Shown: positions 45,579 through 56,342 of the stretch, in pieces
Numbering within the stretch: the stretch's first letter is position 1
Layout of the letters: each line of letters starts with the position of its first letter
Assembly: GCA_003184365.1 (NCBI GenBank)
Contig: NKYR01000064.1
Span: 124,001 to 188,000 of the forward strand
Length of the DNA: 64,000 nt
Reading direction: 5' to 3'
Source: Evernia prunastri
Lineage: Eukaryota > Ascomycota > Lecanoromycetes > Lecanorales > Parmeliaceae
The notes under the pieces: generated by a model
Seen by the model: the letters and a program-made list of their open reading frames with translations, nothing else
The model's database searches: none
Told to the model about the DNA's origin: nothing
Translations under genes and position numbers: made by a program

Positions 45579-46899
45579 ATGTCAAACTTCGATCCCAATG
45601 CTATCCTACGCGGTGCCCAGTTGACCGTAGTCGGGGGTTCGCAACCCAACAACCCCAAATCGGCGCTGAAAGCTGAAAAAGATACCAGCATACCGCGCTC
45701 TGCAAAACCCTGGCCTCTTCAAATATGAGCACTACAGACAGGCAGCAATTGCTGTCTGTGCGGGCATCGCCATCAGAATTCTTGTTGCAGTTCCTGTACG
45801 TTATTTGAACGCTCATACTTGGCAGAGGTGCTAACATGGCGTCTGCTCCCATAGATAATCACGGTCAAGGTATCGCTATGGGCCCTCGGCTTCTTCGTCA
45901 ACTTCGACAGCGTGACATGGGATGACAAATTGGTGGGTGGGATGGACTTCCTGGCAAACTCTGTCCTGCAGGTTCCATTCTTCCTCATGAGCTTAATGCG
46001 GTATATCACGCCGACCTTGGACCATATGTGAGGAGTTTACAATCCAGCTGCTTCCGCTAGTCGGTGCTGACCAGCACAGGTTCATGGATTCGCTGCAATG
46101 GGTCGACCAGACATACTACGCAAAGCACAAGTCAGAGGATCCGAAGACCCTACGCGCGACATACTTTGCAGAATTACGGATGTACTCAGCACATGGCGAT
46201 ACAAGCAAGCATAGAGCTCCAATGGACGCAGCTTTGGCTTTTCTCATGCGGTTCGGACGAAGAGCCGGTATATCACTGGCCATATATGCGCTGTCATACC
46301 TGCCCATCGTTGGACGTTTTGTTCTTCCAGCGGCCAGCTTCTACACTTTCAACAATGCTGTAGGGCCCATTCCGGCTACGATCATCTTCGGCAGTGGTAT
46401 CTTTCTGCCCAGGAGATATCTCGTTATGTTCTTGCAGAGCTACTTCTCGTCGAGAAGCTTGATGAGAGAATTGGTACGTCTTCGAAAACAGAAATTTATA
46501 CACCCTCTTCGCAAAGCAGTCGACTGACTTGCTTTATAGCTCGAACCCTACTTCTCCCGAATCCGATTCACGAAGGAGCAAAAGAAGCATTGGTTTCATG
46601 ACCGCGAGGGCGTGCTATTCGGATTCGCTCTAGGGTTCTACATCTTTCTGAAAATACCTCTCCTCGGTGTCTTGATCTACGGTATTGCAGAAGCATCGAC
46701 GGCATATCTGATTACCAAAATCACAGATCCTCCGCCATCTCCGGCGTATAGCGAGAAATTTGCAGAAAGTCAAGTCGAGTGGAAGAACAAGCAGAAGTTC
46801 CTGGAGCTTCCGTTGCACAACTTGGATGCGAACAATGCCGATACGGTAGGGAAGAAACCGATAGAGACATTTGATTCTCCTGGCAAGAAGTTCTCATAG
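45579..46899 (+). CDS. RRT8/LDS-like (EI24-type) membrane protein, 363 aa
   Basis: Five exons (45579-45636, 45689-45795, 45855-46027, 46080-46473, 46540-46899) give 363 residues. The start GAQLTVVGAYRALQNPGLF is followed by several hydrophobic helices (AAIAVCAGIAIRILVAV, VPFFLMSLMRY, LAIYALSYLPIVGRF, LFGFALGFYIFLKIPLLGVLIYG), and the C-terminus is soluble and Lys/Pro-rich. This is the layout of the fungal Rrt8/Lds1/Lds2 proteins, multi-spanning membrane proteins that in yeast sit on lipid droplets and the spore wall. The role in a filamentous fungus is not known. All splice sites are GT-AG and in phase. Confidence 0.7.
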
Positions 46900-47392
46900 G
46901 CTTTGGGAGGAAGTACATCCAAGGCAATAGGTAGGACAATTCAGACAGCACGATGCACATTCAAGTATGATGCTCGAGTGGAATCGACTTGTACCAGCAG
47001 AAAGCGTCCTCGAAACGGACTTTGATCGCAACTTCACATCTCATTTGCCTCTTAGTCATTTTTTATGAATGCCTTTTTTAATTGGTTTCCCTTTTGTCAT
47101 TTGCATGAGTTGTGAGTTAGTGGGACTTCTACTGATAAGCGGCATATGCCTCTTATCAGTATTCGAAAGTTGCATGTCATTTTACAGTACCTTGTCTGCT
47201 TATCTCGCAGATGGAATTCTGGGAGCTTGGCCCAGATCTGCTTGATTTGCGGGGTCATACTCTAGTCAATTGACTTCCATTACCCCGCGACTTCTCTCTC
47301 CCCGACCTGCATTTGATGCCTTTGACTATTCCAGTCACGTTTCAAAGCCTTGAACACACAACATTTCACACTAGAGTCGTCTCTCCAGCAAC
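46900..47392. other. Intergenic, RRT8-like / formamidase
   Basis: It holds the 3' region of the upstream gene, a GATAAG-TGCCTCTTATC near-palindrome at about 47135-47160 that contains two GATA-factor-type sites, and a second GATA-like CTTATC at 47200. GATA sites before a formamidase would suit nitrogen-regulated expression (inference). Confidence 0.45.
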
Positions 47393-48994
47393 ATGGGGCT
47401 TACAGAGATACGGACCGCCGTCAAGGTCGACCTGAAGAAGCCAGCCGATCAGCAGCCCGTACTTCATGTTCGTTGACCGGTCCATACAATTCCTCAAGCA
47501 TACACTGATTTTCCTTAGAATAGATGGCATCCAGACGGCATGAACTCCTTTCCACCATCCTTCTCAACTGCAATTGACCTCTCCTGCAGTTCCATTCGCC
47601 GCCAAAGTTAAAGATGGGGAGATCTTCAAGGTGGAGTGTGTAGATTGGACAGGAGGGCAGATTGGCAACAACGATAGCGCGGACGATATGAAGAACAGTC
47701 AGTCATCTTTTCCGACCCATTACTTCCTAATATATACTGCATCTGGGGTTGTAAAACGTGCCCTACGCGCCAAACACTCCCAGGACACGTCCCATGACTC
47801 CAAGTTGGTCCCAGAAGAAGTATGCTGACTTCATAAATCGTAAAGTCGACCTCACGAAGATTCACTACCTATCTGGCCCGTTTGAGGTTGAAGGCGCCGA
47901 ACCTGGAGATGTCCTCGTGGTGGAGATCCAAGATGTTCAACCATTCCAAGAGCAGCCTTGGGGCTTTACGGGCGTATTTGACAAGGACAACGGAGGAGGC
48001 TTTCTTGACGAGATCTACCCGAACGCGTAGGTCTCCGTTATTAGAATATGTCCCTTCGCATCTAGTAATTGACAGCTTACTATTCACTAGCGCTAAAGCA
48101 ATCTGGGACTTCGAAGGCATCTTCTGCTCCTCCCGCCACATCCCTCATCTCCGATTTCCTGGTCTCATCCACCCGGGCATTCTCGGCTGTGCTCCCTCCG
48201 CCGAGATTCTCGCTGAGTGGAACCGCCGCGAAGCCCACCTCATCAGCACCACCGAACTCAAACGTATCGTAGCGCAACCTCCTCAACCCCAGAATGTCCA
48301 CGCTGGCTCCGCATCCGGCGAGCTGAAAGAAAAAGTCGGCAAGGAAGGCGCGAGGACGATACCCGGCCGCCCAGAGCATGGTGGCAACTGCGATATCAAG
48401 AACCTGAGCCGCGGCAGCAAAGTCTTCCTCCCGATCCACGTCCCCGGCGCGAAATTCAGCGTTGGCGATCTACATTTTAGCCAAGGCGACGGGGAAATCA
48501 GTTTCTGCGGCGCCATCGAGATGGCAGGAGTCATCACGATGAAATTGTCAGTGATGAAAAGTGGCATGAAGGATTTGGATATGAAGAGCCCGCTTTTCCT
48601 GCCGGGACCTGTAGAGCCTCACTACGGACCGGGCAGATACCTGACTTTTGAGGGATTCAGTGTGGACGAGAAGGGAGTGCAGCATTACATGGATGCTACC
48701 GTCGCGTACAGGCAGGCGACGCTGCGGTGTATCGAGTATTTGAGGCGATACGGTGAGTCTGCATATCCGGCGTAACGGCTGAACGGAAGCTGACTTTTTA
48801 CAGGATACTCTGACTACCAGGTCTATCTCATGCTGAGCTGTGCGCCGATCCAGGGCCACGTTGGGGGCTTGGTGGATATTCCAAACGCCTGCATGACGTT
48901 GGGCCTTCCGATGGACATCTTCGATTTCGACATTTCGCCCACGGGCCCTGCGAAGAAGATCGACATGGGGGCTTGTGCTGTCGCGAGTAAGTGA
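47393..48994 (+). CDS. Formamidase (acetamidase/formamidase family), 411 aa
   Basis: Six exons (47393-47467, 47519-47537, 47590-47697, 47846-48026, 48091-48752, 48804-48994) give 411 residues. The family order is complete: TAVKVDLKKPADQQPVLHNRWHP, KVECVDWTGGQIGNNDSADD, HYLSGP, EPGDVLVVEI, GFTGVF, NGGGFL, AKAIWDF, SRHIP, FPGLIHPGILGCAP, EHGGNCDIKNLSRGSK, GDLHFSQGDGEISFCGAIEM and VDIPNAC. It hydrolyses formamide to formate and ammonia and is a cytosolic nitrogen-scavenging enzyme. Exon 2 is only 19 bases, and its downstream intron starts with GC. The 148-base third intron is shared with the P450 pseudogene. GATA-like sites lie in the promoter. The gene has many exons, so an automatic annotation is likely to misjoin it. 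Confidence 0.9.
47538..47589 (+). other. GC-AG intron in the formamidase gene
   Basis: A 52-base intron, GCATGA to CTGCAG, with an ATTGACC branch site. No GT occurs between the exon end and the acceptor that could serve as donor. Splicing gives WHPDVPFAAK, as the family expects. Confidence 0.7.
47698..47845 (+). mobile_element. Introner-like intron, formamidase copy (148 bases)
   Basis: A phase-1 intron from GTCAGT to CGTAAAG. It has the same length, phase and branch site (TATGCTGACT) as the P450 intron 32354-32501, and 109 of 148 positions are identical in an ungapped alignment. It interrupts SADDMKN-DLTK, a conserved stretch where the family needs no insertion. Confidence 0.85.
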
Positions 48995-49715
48995 AGATGG
49001 GGGGTTATTCGAAAGCCTTTGGATGGCGGTGTGGTGAGGGGGAAAGGAACTATGTACTCCGTAAGCAAGATTGATTGGGATTTAGCCCTGCTTATATGTG
49101 CGAGGAAGCTGGCGATCTTCACTGCACTTTAAGTGGTCAATTTCAATTGGACTACGTATGTATTCGAGTCCTGCGTGTGTAATGCGAATACCGTTAATCA
49201 TTCTGACGCCTCAGAATCGAGGAAAGGGTGTTCTCGATGAATTTGATCTGTCGATTTCCTTGCCGCGAGACTGTCCACTCTCGGGCCTCGGGTCTTTTTT
49301 TTTTTCAACAATGTAGTCAAGATCGCTATCGTTCTTCATCCGCTCCATCCCCACACGCCAGATGCTCATCCGCTTACTTCCAATGCTGCCCGCATCAAAG
49401 ATTTCCGGCGCCTTGTGTACATTGGTCGATCACGTCGCCGAGCTAATCCTTGTAGTATTCGGGGCAGTGTGTTGCCTTAGATGAAGGACTTTCGCTGACG
49501 TCGAAGTTACGGGGGTAATAGAAGCCAAGATCCTTCGAGGAACAGCCGGTCTTGCTGATGCCATTTTCATGAATGTATGCGTACAAATGGCCTGGTCAGA
49601 TTGCGAAAGAGTGACGGCATGCAGTTTTTGTAAATGCAATTTTTGCAATGTTCAACGCTTTATTTGAAGAACATCTCGGGCGATCAGCCCTAAGTTTCCC
49701 CCCCAAGGATGGTTC
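48995..49715. other. Intergenic, convergent
   Basis: 3' flanks of two convergent genes. No supported frame. TTTTTTTTTTC at 49300 is a simple T run that could be part of a 3' end. Confidence 0.4.
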
Positions 49716-51665
49716 CTATCCCGTCAATCCACCCCTAGCCATTTTCCTCGCGCGCTGATCCCGCCGGTTGTGATTCGCTCGCGACCCTTTATTTGCGTCC
49801 TTCCTCTGTCTCGCCGCCTGCGTGTCTCTATCGTCGGATGGCCCTGCTACGCTGGCACCACCGCGGCCTCTTCCCCTACCCCTTCCTCTCCCACCCCTCC
49901 CGCCCCTTGCGTTGCCCCCCACGTCGCTCTCCTCCGTCCCTTCAGCCCCGGAGTCTGCCGTCCAGGACGATCTCCCAAGTTGCGTCTGATTGGCAGCGCC
50001 CCCGCTCATCTCGTACTTCCTCTCCAACCTCTGAAGCCTTCTCGGATCTCTACCCGCCATGATACCCCATCCCTCGATCGCTTCATCCGTCATGCCCGTC
50101 TCACCTTTCAGCGCTGCTCTGTACTTTCCCCTCCGCGTATCCGAGTCGCGGTTAAAGACCTCGGGGCTCATCTTGTACGCATTGAACAACGTCTCTTCGT
50201 GCACCTCCTCCTTACGCTCTTCGGCATTGTCGTCGTTCGTAGTGTCAACGGTGCCGCCGACATCTTCGGCGTCGTACGTGTCGTCGCGCTCGTCGTCATC
50301 AGAGTCGAAGGCTGCGAGTGCGGAGAGGATTGCGGCTTTTTGATCCGAGGGGCGCTGGGCGGCGAGGAGCTTGTCGGCCGTGAGGTCGGCGTTTCGGCGG
50401 CCCAGGGCGAGTTTGGAGGCATCGACGGCGAGACGGTCGAAGTCGTCGTTGTCGTGGATGTTTCGTCTGATTGGAAGGAGCGGTGGGGTCGAGTGTGGTT
50501 CGAGGCCGGGTGCGAGGTCGTGGGCTTGGGTTTGGGGGGTGATTCCCTCGGGTAGGTTTTCGGTTCGGTCTGAGACGCTTAGATGCTGCGGTAAGCTATC
50601 GTCGAGGAGATGGGCGGTAACTTGCTCGGTGTCGTCGCCGTATTCATCGAGTAGCTTGACGACGAATGCCGAACCCAGATCCGGGAAGAGATCTTGGACT
50701 TGAGCCACGAGGCTTAGTTTGTGGACATAGATACCGCCAGATGAGTCGTGGCCGTACTGGTCGTCATCTTTCCGTTTGCCTTTGTCAATCTTCCTCCTGG
50801 CGGGCTTCTTTGGCTGGCCGTCAGGCAACTTCTCAAACCCTTTCAGACTTTCGATGAGGGATTTGGCCCTTGCAGCCTCTGGGCCAGCGGTCCTAGTCCG
50901 GATTTTCTGTAGAAAGGGCGTAGATTCGACTACCGCTTTGAGCAAAAAGTCATCGCCTGGTGTGGCTTTCAGACTGTACAAGTGATCTAGCAGGGTAGAC
51001 ATTCGGGCTTGTTCGGGCTCCATGAGGCTCAATAGACAAAAGTATGATACAGCTACAATCTTCTGTCTTGGCATCTTGGCTTTTGAGTTCTTGTACGCTG
51101 TCGAAAGAGCATCGACTAGATCGGACCCGAGCATAAGGAATTGACCGTAGGGGTAGCACGTTCTGAGTAAACCCATCACTAAGGCTAGTAGCTCCTCCGA
51201 GTCGCCACTTGTAAGGCCACTTTCCAATTCTAAGACCAAATTGGCTTTATGAGTACGCATAGACAGCCGTTCATCCAAAGCTTCCTGCTTCCATACGCCG
51301 ACAAGCAGCCTGCGAAAGACTGCGCTCTTGGCGTAGACGCGGCTCAGGTCTGCAAGAAAACCCCAATCCAGCATTGGTTCGGGAGTAGGCCGCACTTCAC
51401 TCAGCATTCGATGAATGAGCAGGAAGGCTTTCTTTCTTAGGTCATTCTCCTTTGCATCCGTTGGTTCGGAGGTGTTCTTGGCATAGGAAACGAGAAATTG
51501 AACAAAAGAACGATTCTTTGTGGCCTTGAGGCTGTAAGCTTTCGTGGACAGAAGAAGATGGCTTTGAGCCAATAGAAGCCAAGAATCCAAACATATTTGC
51601 CAATCCTCTGGCATGATGCTTTTCCTCAAGCTTATAGGTGGAAAAGATAGCCATGGTATATCCAT
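49716..51665 (-). CDS. CUE-domain protein, Cue3/ASCC2-like, 649 aa
   Basis: A long single exon gives 649 residues from the ATG at 51665 (MDIPWLSFPP). The frame is open further up, and a 58-base intron after FIL (donor GTAAGC near 51733) could add an upstream exon, so the true start may lie before 51665. The N-terminal half is a helical ASCC2-like region (IMPEDWQICLDSWLLLAQSHL...). The CUE domain, which binds ubiquitin, is near residues 315-365 (LVAQVQDLFPDLGSAFVVKLLDEYGDD). A Ser/Asp-rich part follows, then an RGG box of GRGGRGRG type near 580-610. In yeast Cue3/Rqt3 is part of the RQT complex with Slh1 and Rqt4, which splits collided ribosomes. A function in ribosome-associated quality control is inferred. 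Confidence 0.8.
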   Translation of the reverse strand: MDIPWLSFPPISLRKSIMPEDWQICLDSWLLLAQSHLLLSTKAYSLKATKNRSFVQFLVSYAKNTSEPTDAKENDLRKKAFLLIHRMLSEVRPTPEPMLDWGFLADLSRVYAKSAVFRRLLVGVWKQEALDERLSMRTHKANLVLELESGLTSGDSEELLALVMGLLRTCYPYGQFLMLGSDLVDALSTAYKNSKAKMPRQKIVAVSYFCLLSLMEPEQARMSTLLDHLYSLKATPGDDFLLKAVVESTPFLQKIRTRTAGPEAARAKSLIESLKGFEKLPDGQPKKPARRKIDKGKRKDDDQYGHDSSGGIYVHKLSLVAQVQDLFPDLGSAFVVKLLDEYGDDTEQVTAHLLDDSLPQHLSVSDRTENLPEGITPQTQAHDLAPGLEPHSTPPLLPIRRNIHDNDDFDRLAVDASKLALGRRNADLTADKLLAAQRPSDQKAAILSALAAFDSDDDERDDTYDAEDVGGTVDTTNDDNAEERKEEVHEETLFNAYKMSPEVFNRDSDTRRGKYRAALKGETGMTDEAIEGWGIMAGRDPRRLQRLERKYEMSGGAANQTQLGRSSWTADSGAEGTEESDVGGNARGGRGGRGRGRGRGRGGASVAGPSDDRDTQAARQRKDANKGSRANHNRRDQRARKMARGGLTG

Positions 51666-52052
51666 GTCGGCGGACTGCTCGTTCAGATGAACTAGGAAAG
51701 AACTCGGTGTTTTTAGACTGAGCTTTGCTTACAAGGATAAAAGGTGTTTCAGGATCAGGGGAGGGCACGTTCTTTTGTTGAGATGTCTCGATCAAACATC
51801 AACCAACGAAGTCGTGACGGTAGTTGAAAAACCTTCCTGGAGGGCTGATAGGGCTGTCAGGAATGGCGGCGGTGGCGGGTACCTAGAAGTACCATAGGGC
51901 CCGAGCTTAGGGTCAACCTACCTTACCTGAGGCTGAAGTTCCCGGCCCGTTGGGTACCTTCCGCCGCAGGCGTTAGGCTTGTATCTGATATCACACTGCC
52001 AAACCATGATCCGAATATCGCGAACGTCCAACACGTTGATCGTCCGGCTGTC

Positions 52053-53880
52053 ATGCGTTTCTTGCTGTGGCTTTGCACCCTTGGTGCCCTCGTAACCTCC
52101 ACATCTGCCCTGTGGCCTCAGCCCCAACAATTCGAGCATGGCTCGTCAACTTTGTGGCTCTCACCCAACATTCAGCTCGTGCACACATACCGAACGGCCT
52201 CATCTCAGCCTCTCGACTGGCTCTGGACTACTCTGCAACAGCTGATCTCGTGATCATCCTCCCAGCGCTGCTTTCCTAGCCTTAGCACTGACTCAGCGTC
52301 GCAGCTTTCCTCATAATGTCACCTCGCCAACAAAGGGCCAGGATTCATCGGAAACTTTGCTCCAGCCCGCATTTGACCGCATGAAGCACAACGTCCTAAA
52401 TCGTAGCTTCGTACCCCGGAAATTTTATCCGAGAGGTGTACAGTTCGAGCCGGTCGCGGATGACTCAAAGCGGTACATTGAGCAGCTGGTCATCGAAGAA
52501 GACTCGCGCCATGATCTAGGGGATGACGAGCGCTTGGATAAGTCCGAGGCATACATGATTGAGGTCTCGGATGATGGCAGCGCAGTGATCAAGATTGCTT
52601 CCCAAGCTGGGGGACTACACGCGCTTGAGACGTTTGCTCAACTTTTTTTTGCCCATTCCACTCCAAAGGCTGGCTTCTACACGCCCTACGCTCCTCTCTC
52701 GATCAAAGATGGACCAATTTTCGGACACCGAGGTCTCAATTTGGACGTTTCCCGCAACTGGATTCCGCCCCCAGATGTAATGCGTACAATTGAAGCTATG
52801 GCCGCCAATAAACTCAATCGATTGCACATACACGCAACCGACGCCCAGTCTTGGCCTCTCGAGATACCATCCCTCCCAGAACTAGCAACCAAGGGTGCAT
52901 ACAGTCCCTCCCAAATCTGGCGTACAGAAGATTTGGAGGCTGTCCAGCGCCATGGTACGAGCTACGGTGTGCAAGTATACGTCGAGATCGATCTTCCCGG
53001 CCACACTACGTCCATTGGTAATGCTTACCCGCACCTTGTCACTGCTAAGGACGTTCCATGGCCCGAGTATGCGCTGGAACCGCCGTCCGGTCAACTGCGA
53101 CTCAATTCCTCTGAGGTTCCGCCTTTCATTGAGACCCTCCTTACCGATCTCCTTTCCCGTACATCACTGCACAGCTCCCTGTTCCATCTCGGCGGCGACG
53201 AGCTAAACTTGAATGCTTACCTATTAGACCCGACGGTCAATTCCGCTTCTCATCAAGTCCTTCAACCGCTAGTTCAGGCCTTTATCGATCACGTTATTAC
53301 TCTCGCAACATCACATTCCCTGACAGTAATTATGTGGGAAGAAATGGTGATCGACTGGAATCTTACCCTCCCTCAAAACGTTATCATTCAAACATGGCGA
53401 GGCAGCGACGATAACGCTCTCGCTTCAATTTTAGACAGGGGATACAAGACATTATTCGGCTCAAATTCTCACTGGTACCTCGACTGTGGCCACGGCTCCT
53501 TCGTAGACCCGGAGCCGTCGAACCCAGACACCCCTGTCAAACCACCTTACCTAGATTACTGCGGTCCGTACAAGAATTGGCGGAACATGTATGCGTACGA
53601 TCCAATAGCTTATATACCCAAGAGCCAAAGGCATCTGATCCTAGGCGGAGAAGCTCACTTGTGGGGCGAGCTTACGGACAGTGTCAATCTGGATGGCATG
53701 CTTTGGCCAAGGCTGGCGGCGGCGGCAGAAGTAATGTGGAGTGCCCCAGGAAAGAAGCCCGATGAGAGCACGACAAGGAGCTTGGCTGACATGAGGGAGA
53801 GGCTTGTGATGAGAGGGGTTGGCGCTGGGGTTGTGCAAATGGAATGGTGTCTGAGGCATGAAGGCGGCTGTAGGCTATGA
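52053..53880 (+). CDS. GH20 beta-N-acetylhexosaminidase, 590 aa
   Basis: Two exons (52053-52249, 52305-53880) give 590 residues. A signal peptide (MRFLLWLCTLGALVTSTSA) is followed by LWPQPQ, the usual GH20 opening, an N-terminal accessory domain, and the catalytic barrel with GHRGLNLDVSRN, NRLHIHATDAQSWPLEI, DLPGHTTS, the HLGGDELN motif with the acid pair Asp364-Glu365, and WRGSD. The C-terminus has LWGE and WPRLAAAAEVMW. Such secreted enzymes remove terminal GlcNAc from chitin fragments and N-glycans, giving carbon and cell-wall turnover. The acceptor must be GTCGCAG at 52304. The nearer CTCAG gives a shifted frame. The leader contains CAACA and a likely TATA-free promoter. Confidence 0.9.
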
Positions 53881-54858
53881 TTGATGGAACATCAGTGGCT
53901 AAGACTCAGGTACGACCAACAAAAATGCATGCGAATCATAATCGAAACTGTCTTTGTGTTGACTTCCCCATTCGCCCCCGATTATCTTGTTATTAGCACC
54001 CACAGCGATTCATAGCTATTCATTTACCATAGGGGAGACTTTCGGACACGCCCTCAAGCATTGCTCAAACCACCCTCAAAAGCGGTCCGTCTCTTCTTCC
54101 CAACCCGTGACATACCTCCACACTGTGTCGCCCTCAACCTTAAACCAAACCCTGGCTAGGCCCTCGCTCACAATCGTAGAAAAGGACAGAATCACGTCCC
54201 CCAGACAGTGACTTGACTGGGGTCTGACTGCGCTTTGATGAATAAAGGTGAGAGCAGTAGTCATCAAGGGCAGTTCATAGGTGTTCATAGGTGTTCAACA
54301 CCCAGATGGGGTGCCTGCACAGCTATGTTTCAGAAATTGAAAATTGGGGACTTCTGGTGAGACTCCTGCTACGGGCATCGAGACCCTTCAATTGAAGGTT
54401 TGTTTTCTTTGAGTAAATGCTGCCTGCCTACCTCGCCTTCCTATTTGGTCACCTGGGCGTGCTGAGTGAGCTGATTATCAATACCAAAGGCCCCTTCGCC
54501 ACATATGGTAAATGGCCCTTTCCGGATCCTTTGCCACCATTATACAGATGATTCCGTCAGCGATCCGAAATTATGATACGTGGGAGTTCGGAAGGATGTG
54601 CAACGGAGATAATCGGAATGGTGGGTGGTAGCCAATGACACGCTAAAGCTGCGCAGGTACTCGGTGCTGACGAAACTGCTTAATTGCTGCAGTCATAAGC
54701 ATAAGGTAGTATTTGTCAAATCCCTAATCCTTAATCAGCCTTTGTCCTCAAGTTCAAAATGTGTCTGCTTCGGCCATGCGTCCGATGTCTTTCCCACTGT
54801 CCTTGCGCTATCTTGAATCTAAGGCACTGTCTATCTGTCTCTTTGGAGAGCGCCTTTC
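53881..54858. other. Intergenic
   Basis: No supported gene in about 980 bases. GTGTTCATAGGTGTTCA-type short duplication occurs near 54275-54300. Nothing else repeated was seen. Confidence 0.4.
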
Positions 54859-55931
54859 ATGAATTCTAGTGTCCCAACCGGTGTCCCGTCGAGGGCTCAT
54901 GAGATAATCACAACCGCAATCGCCTCTTCTGTACTCTCTACCATCTTCGTGGCACTTCGGATATACACCAGGTCGCGGATCAACCGCGCGATAGGCTGGG
55001 ACGATTATGCCGCGCTCGTCACCCTACCATTCTGCATCGCCTACGCCGTCCTCCTAGGCGTCTCGACCCGCTATGGAATGGGCCTCCACGCCAGGGACTT
55101 CCCCGGAGACCTCAGAGAGCAGTACCAAAAGTGGATCTTCATAGCGTCCTGCACGTACTTGCCCAGTCTCCTCGGCTACAAGATGTCGATACTCTTTCTG
55201 TACCTGCGGGTCTTCGACGTCAATCGAAGTTTTCGATACTGCACTTGGGCTGTCATGTTCATCACGTTCGGCTACCTGTTCAGCAGTTTCTGGACTCAGA
55301 TATTCGGCTGCCAGCCCATCGCCAAATACTGGAAGCCCGAAATCCCAGGTCACTGCATCCTCACGCTCAAGGCCGACTACGGTTACGGCTCGCTGAACTT
55401 TATAACGGATCTGTTGATATTCATCCTGCCACTTCCCATGGTATGGCGACTGCAGCTGTCTCGGAGAGACAAGATAGGGGTATCGGTCATCTTCATGGTT
55501 GGCTCCGTGTGAGTCCGATCCATCCTTTTGCATCCAGAGCGGCCCCAGCTGACTGTGCATTTAGGAACTGGGCCGTCGCCATCGTACGTTTCGTCTACGC
55601 GGTGCGAGACCTCACAGCGGCAGATCGTCCGTGGATAGCCGCCGAGACTTTCCTCTGGAGCATCATCGAGGTCAACACGGGTCTCATCTGCGCTTGCGTA
55701 CCCGTCCTGAAGCCATTCTTCAGGCATATTGTCCCAAAAAGGGTCACCGATAGATCGTGGCCCTTTGGAAAGCGCAAGCGCAGCTGGAGTGGAGATGCGC
55801 TCAATGACCACAGAACGCACAGCCATCGGTCGTACATCGAGTTGGAGCATGGAAAAGGAAAGAGCCAGGATACTTCGAGGCAGGATATCTCGAGCCGAGA
55901 TACCTCGACTAGCTCACCTACTGATCGGTAA
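54859..55931 (+). CDS. PTH11-like rhodopsin-domain integral membrane protein, 338 aa
   Basis: Two exons (54859-55508, 55565-55931) give 338 residues. It shows the family's layout: RIYTRSR after TM1, IGWDDYAAL, TRYGMGLHARD, KMSILFLYLRVF, FGCQPIAKYW, CILTLKADYGYGSLNFITDLLIFILPLPMVW, a VNWAVAIVRF helix and ETFLWSIIEVNTGLICACVPVLKPF. About seven TMs are followed by a Ser/Arg/Asp-rich cytosolic tail. It is related in architecture, not closely in sequence, to the 4320-5697 gene, and is much less fragmented by introns. The role is probably as an orphan surface sensor or membrane scaffold. The family is large in plant-associated fungi. Confidence 0.85.
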
Positions 55932-56342
55932 ACGCCTGAATCGTCGAGAGTCGGATGTAGTGTTATCTCTTCCAGGGCGAGGGGGAGGGCGATCTCAGGA
56001 GAGAGCTGGCTAAACATTATCCACCACTAGACTATTAGAATTAGCAGTCCAGACTAACTCATCCAGGCCTTTAAACGAGTTCAGGACCATGTACCAACGA
56101 TACTTTAATTGGACTGGTCCGAGCTACTAGCCTAGACTCGTAGTCCAGAAAGTGGAGGCGGACTGTCGGGCGCCTTGGCTTTCGTAAGGTATCTACCCGA
56201 TTGAGATTCAAAACAGCGCCACAGCAAACACCACGGTTCCTCCACAGTCCTCCTTGTTTGATTAAAGGGTTCCGCTTTGACTGCCCGTTTCATGCTCCAA
56301 ATTGTGGGTCTCGCCAGGCGGCTTTCCCGAAAGACTATTCTT
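55932..56342. other. Intergenic between the receptor gene and the MITE
   Basis: No supported gene. TATTAGAATTAG and CTAGACTCGTAGTCC-type bits occur but form no clear repeat. Confidence 0.35.

Noticed and set aside
49770..50555. 261-residue plus-strand frame
   Set aside because: It is antisense to the Cue3-like gene. Its composition mirrors the Gly/Arg-rich and acidic parts of the other strand.
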